A DNA stretch of 64,000 bases from GCA-003244245 sp038276315 (GTDB lineage: Bacteria > Actinomycetota > Actinomycetes > Mycobacteriales > Pseudonocardiaceae), in assembly GCA_038276315.1 (NCBI GenBank), contig JBBPZY010000293.1, positions 1 through 64,000 on the forward strand, written 5' to 3'. The notes beneath the pieces are model-generated. The model saw only the letters and a list, made by a program, of their open reading frames with translations. It had not been told where the DNA came from and made no database searches. A program made the translations under genes and the position numbers. Shown here piece by piece: positions 61,761 through 64,000 of the stretch (position 1 is the stretch's first letter; the number at the start of each line of letters is the position of its first letter).

Positions 61761-62546
61761 ATGACCGACCTCACCTCCGATCTTTCCCTAGCCCTGACCC
61801 TGGCCGATACCGCGGACCGGATCACGCTGGACCGGGCGGGCGCGGCGGATCTGCGTGTCGAGGCCAAACCAGACCGAACCCCGGTCACCGACGCCGACCT
61901 GGCCGTCGAGGACGCGATACGCGCGCTGCTGCGGGCTCAGCGGCCGCAGGACGCAGTGATCGGTGAGGAGCGCGGCGGATCGTCCGCTGATGCCGGCCGG
62001 GCCTGGCTGCTGGACCCGATCGACGGCACCAAGAACTTCCTGCGCGGGGTGCCGGTCTGGGCCACCCTCATCGCGCTCGTCGAACACGGCGAGCCAGTGA
62101 TTGGGGTAGTTAGCGCGCCGGCGCTGCGGCGGCGCTGGTGGGCGGCCACCGGGGCGGGTGCCCACACCCGAGACCCGAACGGGACCAGCCGGGCCATCAC
62201 GGTCTCCGGTGTCGGTGACCTCGCCGACGCCTACCTTTCCACTACCGACCTGGGCAGTTGGGCGGAGCACCGCAGCCGGGAGTCCTACCTCTCGCTGGTG
62301 GACGCAACCTGGGAGAGCCGCGCTTTCGGCGACTTCTGGCAGCACTGCCTCGTCGCGGAGGGGGCGATTGACCTCGCCGCCGAGCCGATCGTCAATCCCT
62401 GGGATGTGGCCGCTGTCCAGGTGTTGGTGCAGCAGGCCGGCGGCCGGTTCACCGACCTCGACGGGGTCGCTCGATACGACGGCGGTACGGCGCTGTCATC
62501 CAACGGACTGCTACACGACCCCGCATTAACACTGCTGCGGCCCTGA
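61761..62546 (+). CDS. hisN: Histidinol-phosphatase / inositol monophosphatase family
   Basis: A 261-residue magnesium-dependent phosphatase. Motif A is DPIDGTKNFLRG (metal-binding Asp residues), Glu in IGEERGG, and motif B is NPWDVAAVQVLVQQAGGRFT. The GTKNF and FGDFWQHCLVAEG segments favour the HisN-type histidinol-phosphatase of actinobacteria (last phosphatase step of histidine synthesis) over SuhB/ImpA; the assignment is good but not certain. It is divergent from the response regulator. Confidence 0.85.
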   Translation: MTDLTSDLSLALTLADTADRITLDRAGAADLRVEAKPDRTPVTDADLAVEDAIRALLRAQRPQDAVIGEERGGSSADAGRAWLLDPIDGTKNFLRGVPVWATLIALVEHGEPVIGVVSAPALRRRWWAATGAGAHTRDPNGTSRAITVSGVGDLADAYLSTTDLGSWAEHRSRESYLSLVDATWESRAFGDFWQHCLVAEGAIDLAAEPIVNPWDVAAVQVLVQQAGGRFTDLDGVARYDGGTALSSNGLLHDPALTLLRP

Positions 62547-62744
62547 CCCGGCTCTTGCCCGCCGGGCTATCGGCAGGGTAAGGATATGTGCATGCGGCGT
62601 GCTGTTCTCGAGCAGTTCTGGCCGAGCCGGCGCATGCACGCATTCGACCAGTTCTGTACGTAGGTCGCGCGTCGGCGCATGGCCTGCCCGCCCCGCGCGG
62701 CCGATTCTCGGTGCCCAATTCCTCCCCGCAAACCAGGAGAATCT

Positions 62745-63233
62745 GTGTCCGTAACCGATGACCTGCTCGCCAACAACTCCCGCTACGCCGAGTCGTTCTC
62801 CGGCCCGCTGCCCATGCCGCCCGGCAAGCACGTCGCGGTCGTGGCCTGCATGGATGCCCGCCTCGACGTGTACCGCATGCTGGGCCTCAACGAAGGCGAG
62901 GCGCACGTCCTCCGCAACGCCGGAGGCGTGATCACCGACAGCGAGATTCGCTCGCTGGCGATCAGTCAGCGGCTACTCGGCACCCAAGAAATCATCCTCA
63001 TCCATCACACCGACTGCGGGATGCTCACCTTCACCGACGATGAGTTCAAGAAGTCCATTCAGGACGAGACCGGGATCAAGCCGGCGTGGGGCGCTGAGTC
63101 CTTCCCGAACCTCGACGAGGACGTCCGGCAGTCGATCGCCCGGCTCAACGCCAGCCCGTTCGTGTCGCACAAGGACCAGATCCGCGGGTTCGTGTTCGAC
63201 GTCGCAACAGGCAAGCTCAACGAGGTCTTGTGA
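62745..63233 (+). CDS. Beta-carbonic anhydrase
   Basis: A 162-residue beta-class carbonic anhydrase. The zinc ligands and catalytic pair are visible: Cys35-x-Asp37-x-Arg39 in ACMDARLD and His88-x-x-Cys91 in HHTDCGM. The small size fits the Rv1284-type subclass. It interconverts CO2 and bicarbonate, here perhaps supplying bicarbonate to PurK and carboxylases. GTG 62745 follows an AGGAGA site. In mycobacteria Rv3273, a CA fused to a SulP transporter, lies near purE, but this is a short stand-alone enzyme. Confidence 0.92.
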   Translation: MSVTDDLLANNSRYAESFSGPLPMPPGKHVAVVACMDARLDVYRMLGLNEGEAHVLRNAGGVITDSEIRSLAISQRLLGTQEIILIHHTDCGMLTFTDDEFKKSIQDETGIKPAWGAESFPNLDEDVRQSIARLNASPFVSHKDQIRGFVFDVATGKLNEVL

Positions 63234-63280
63234 TCGGATAGCTCGCTGACGTCCCACCAACCCGCGTCCGGGAGGTCTCA

Positions 63281-63326
63281 AACGACGGCCAACCTGCTGG
63301 CACGCCTCGTAGGTTTGGCCGTCGTT
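63281..63326. terminator. Bidirectional terminator hairpin
   Basis: AACGACGGCCAACCT (63281-63295) pairs with AGGTTTGGCCGTCGTT (63311-63326) with one bulged base and a 15-base loop. It sits between the convergent carbonic anhydrase and HMG-CoA lyase genes and touches the stop codon of the latter. Confidence 0.65.
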
Positions 63327-64000
63327 ATGAGCGGTGTTCTGGGGTAGTCCTCGACGAGCCGCCAACGGCGGTGACCACTCGGGATGGTGAGGGTCGGCCG
63401 AGCTGGTCGGCCATCCAGAGGCTGGTCCGCACCAGGGCGTCGAGGTCGACCCCGTGCTCGATACCCAGCCCGTCGAGCATCCACACCAGGTCCTCGGTGG
63501 CCAGGTTGCCGGTGGCCGACTCCGCGTAAGGGCAACCACCCAGCCCACCGGCTGAGGCATCCACGCAGCTCACCCCGGCGCGCAGGGCGGCCAGGGTGTT
63601 AGCCAGCGCCTGGCCGAAGGTGTCGTGGAAATGCACCGCGAGAGCATCGATCCCGACGCCGGCGCGGGCGAAACCGTCGAGCAACGCGACGACGTGACCT
63701 GGGGTGGCCACCCCGATGGTGTCGCCCAGCGAGAGCTGGTCGCAGCCCAGGTCGAGCAGCCGGCACCCGATCCCGACAACCTGGTCGACGGCCACGGCGC
63801 CCTCCCACGGATCGCCGAAGCACATCGAGACGTACCCGCGCACTCCGAGGCCCTGCGCCGCAGCCCGACGCACCACTGGTGAGAACATCGCGAACTGCGC
63901 GTCGAGGCCCCGGTTGAGGTTGCGCCGCGCGAAGCTGTCGGTGGCCGAGGCGAAGATCGCGATGTCGGTGACGCCTGCCGCCAGCGCCCGATCCAGGCCG
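63325..64000 (-). CDS. Hydroxymethylglutaryl-CoA lyase family protein (partial)
   Basis: The C-terminal 224 residues of an HMGL-like TIM-barrel enzyme; the N terminus lies beyond the right edge. Visible segments are LRGYVSMCFGDP-like VRGYVSMCFGDPWEG, LSLGDTIGVATPGHV, HFHDTFGQALANTLAAL with the metal His pair, and the signature GLGGCPYAESATGNLATED with the catalytic Cys. HMG-CoA lyase cleaves HMG-CoA to acetoacetate and acetyl-CoA in leucine breakdown. A related aldolase of the same family is possible. Confidence 0.88.
   Translation of the reverse strand, partial: GLDRALAAGVTDIAIFASATDSFARRNLNRGLDAQFAMFSPVVRRAAAQGLGVRGYVSMCFGDPWEGAVAVDQVVGIGCRLLDLGCDQLSLGDTIGVATPGHVVALLDGFARAGVGIDALAVHFHDTFGQALANTLAALRAGVSCVDASAGGLGGCPYAESATGNLATEDLVWMLDGLGIEHGVDLDALVRTSLWMADQLGRPSPSRVVTAVGGSSRTTPEHRS

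Noticed and set aside
1..64000. tRNA, rRNA or riboswitch genes
   Set aside because: I looked for the usual tRNA arm patterns and known leader motifs and saw none that I could support; a covariance-model search would be needed to be sure.

Overview
The window is 64 kb of high-GC DNA from an actinomycete, most likely a member of the Pseudonocardiaceae or a close relative within the mycolata/Pseudonocardiales branch. The evidence is the very high GC content, frequent GTG starts with AGGAGG-type ribosome binding sites, actinobacterial signature genes (a WhiB protein, MtrAB-LpqB, DUF3499, the Rv3235-family protein, F420 biosynthesis genes), and a gene order that follows Mycobacterium tuberculosis Rv3226c to Rv3277 almost step by step. 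This taxonomic placement is inference from gene content; no 16S gene is present.

Layout. 0.4-4.2 kb: alpha/beta hydrolase, SRAP/YedK, aroA and rsgA. 4.2-6.3 kb: a small decayed accessory patch (RusA-like remnant, PIN-like toxin with a broken DUF433 antitoxin). 6.4-10.1 kb: pruA, DUF6912, a TrmH-type methyltransferase and an Rv3235-family protein. 10.2-20 kb: a minus-strand housekeeping block (tmk, mtrA, mtrB, lpqB, comF, hpf, secA). 20-30.2 kb: biotin carboxylase, a CDF transporter, the mannose module (manA, SIS protein, Trm112, manB), DUF3499/metallopeptidase, a large membrane protein and whiB. 30.4-38.6 kb: M50 peptidase, YihY, the F420 pair cofD/fbiB, Nudix, EamA, AlkA-like glycosylase and manC. 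38.8-41 kb: an MFS exporter and divergent MarR regulator. 41.1-45.9 kb: wbbL followed by a wrecked glycosyltransferase cluster (frameshifts, fusion, an inversion, an internal deletion). 46-53 kb: DUF4185, rmlD/rmlB, LCP ligase, TIGR03089 and an L,D-transpeptidase. 53.1-56.7 kb: a compact ubiquitin-like conjugation operon. 57-64 kb: a fadE remnant, purE/purK, gtrA, a two-component system, hisN, carbonic anhydrase and a partial HMG-CoA lyase.

Function. Much of the window builds the cell envelope. ManA, ManB and ManC convert fructose-6-phosphate to GDP-mannose; RmlB, RmlD and WbbL make and transfer rhamnose for the arabinogalactan linker (rmlA and rmlC are not here); the LCP and L,D-transpeptidase proteins act on the wall; MtrAB-LpqB senses and controls envelope and division.

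The most interesting system is the operon at 53227-56736. It encodes a 69-residue ubiquitin-like protein ending in glycine, an E2-like protein, a single polypeptide that fuses a JAMM/JAB deubiquitinase domain to an E1-like ThiF domain, and a proline-rich single-pass membrane protein with a glycine-rich tail. The operon is rich in rare TTA leucine codons and sits beside a truncated acyl-CoA dehydrogenase whose broken end carries one of three copies of a dispersed palindromic repeat. Other points of note are a 28-bp triplication that shifts the frame of the MarR regulator, and an apparent 0.3 kb inversion inside a glycosyltransferase gene.
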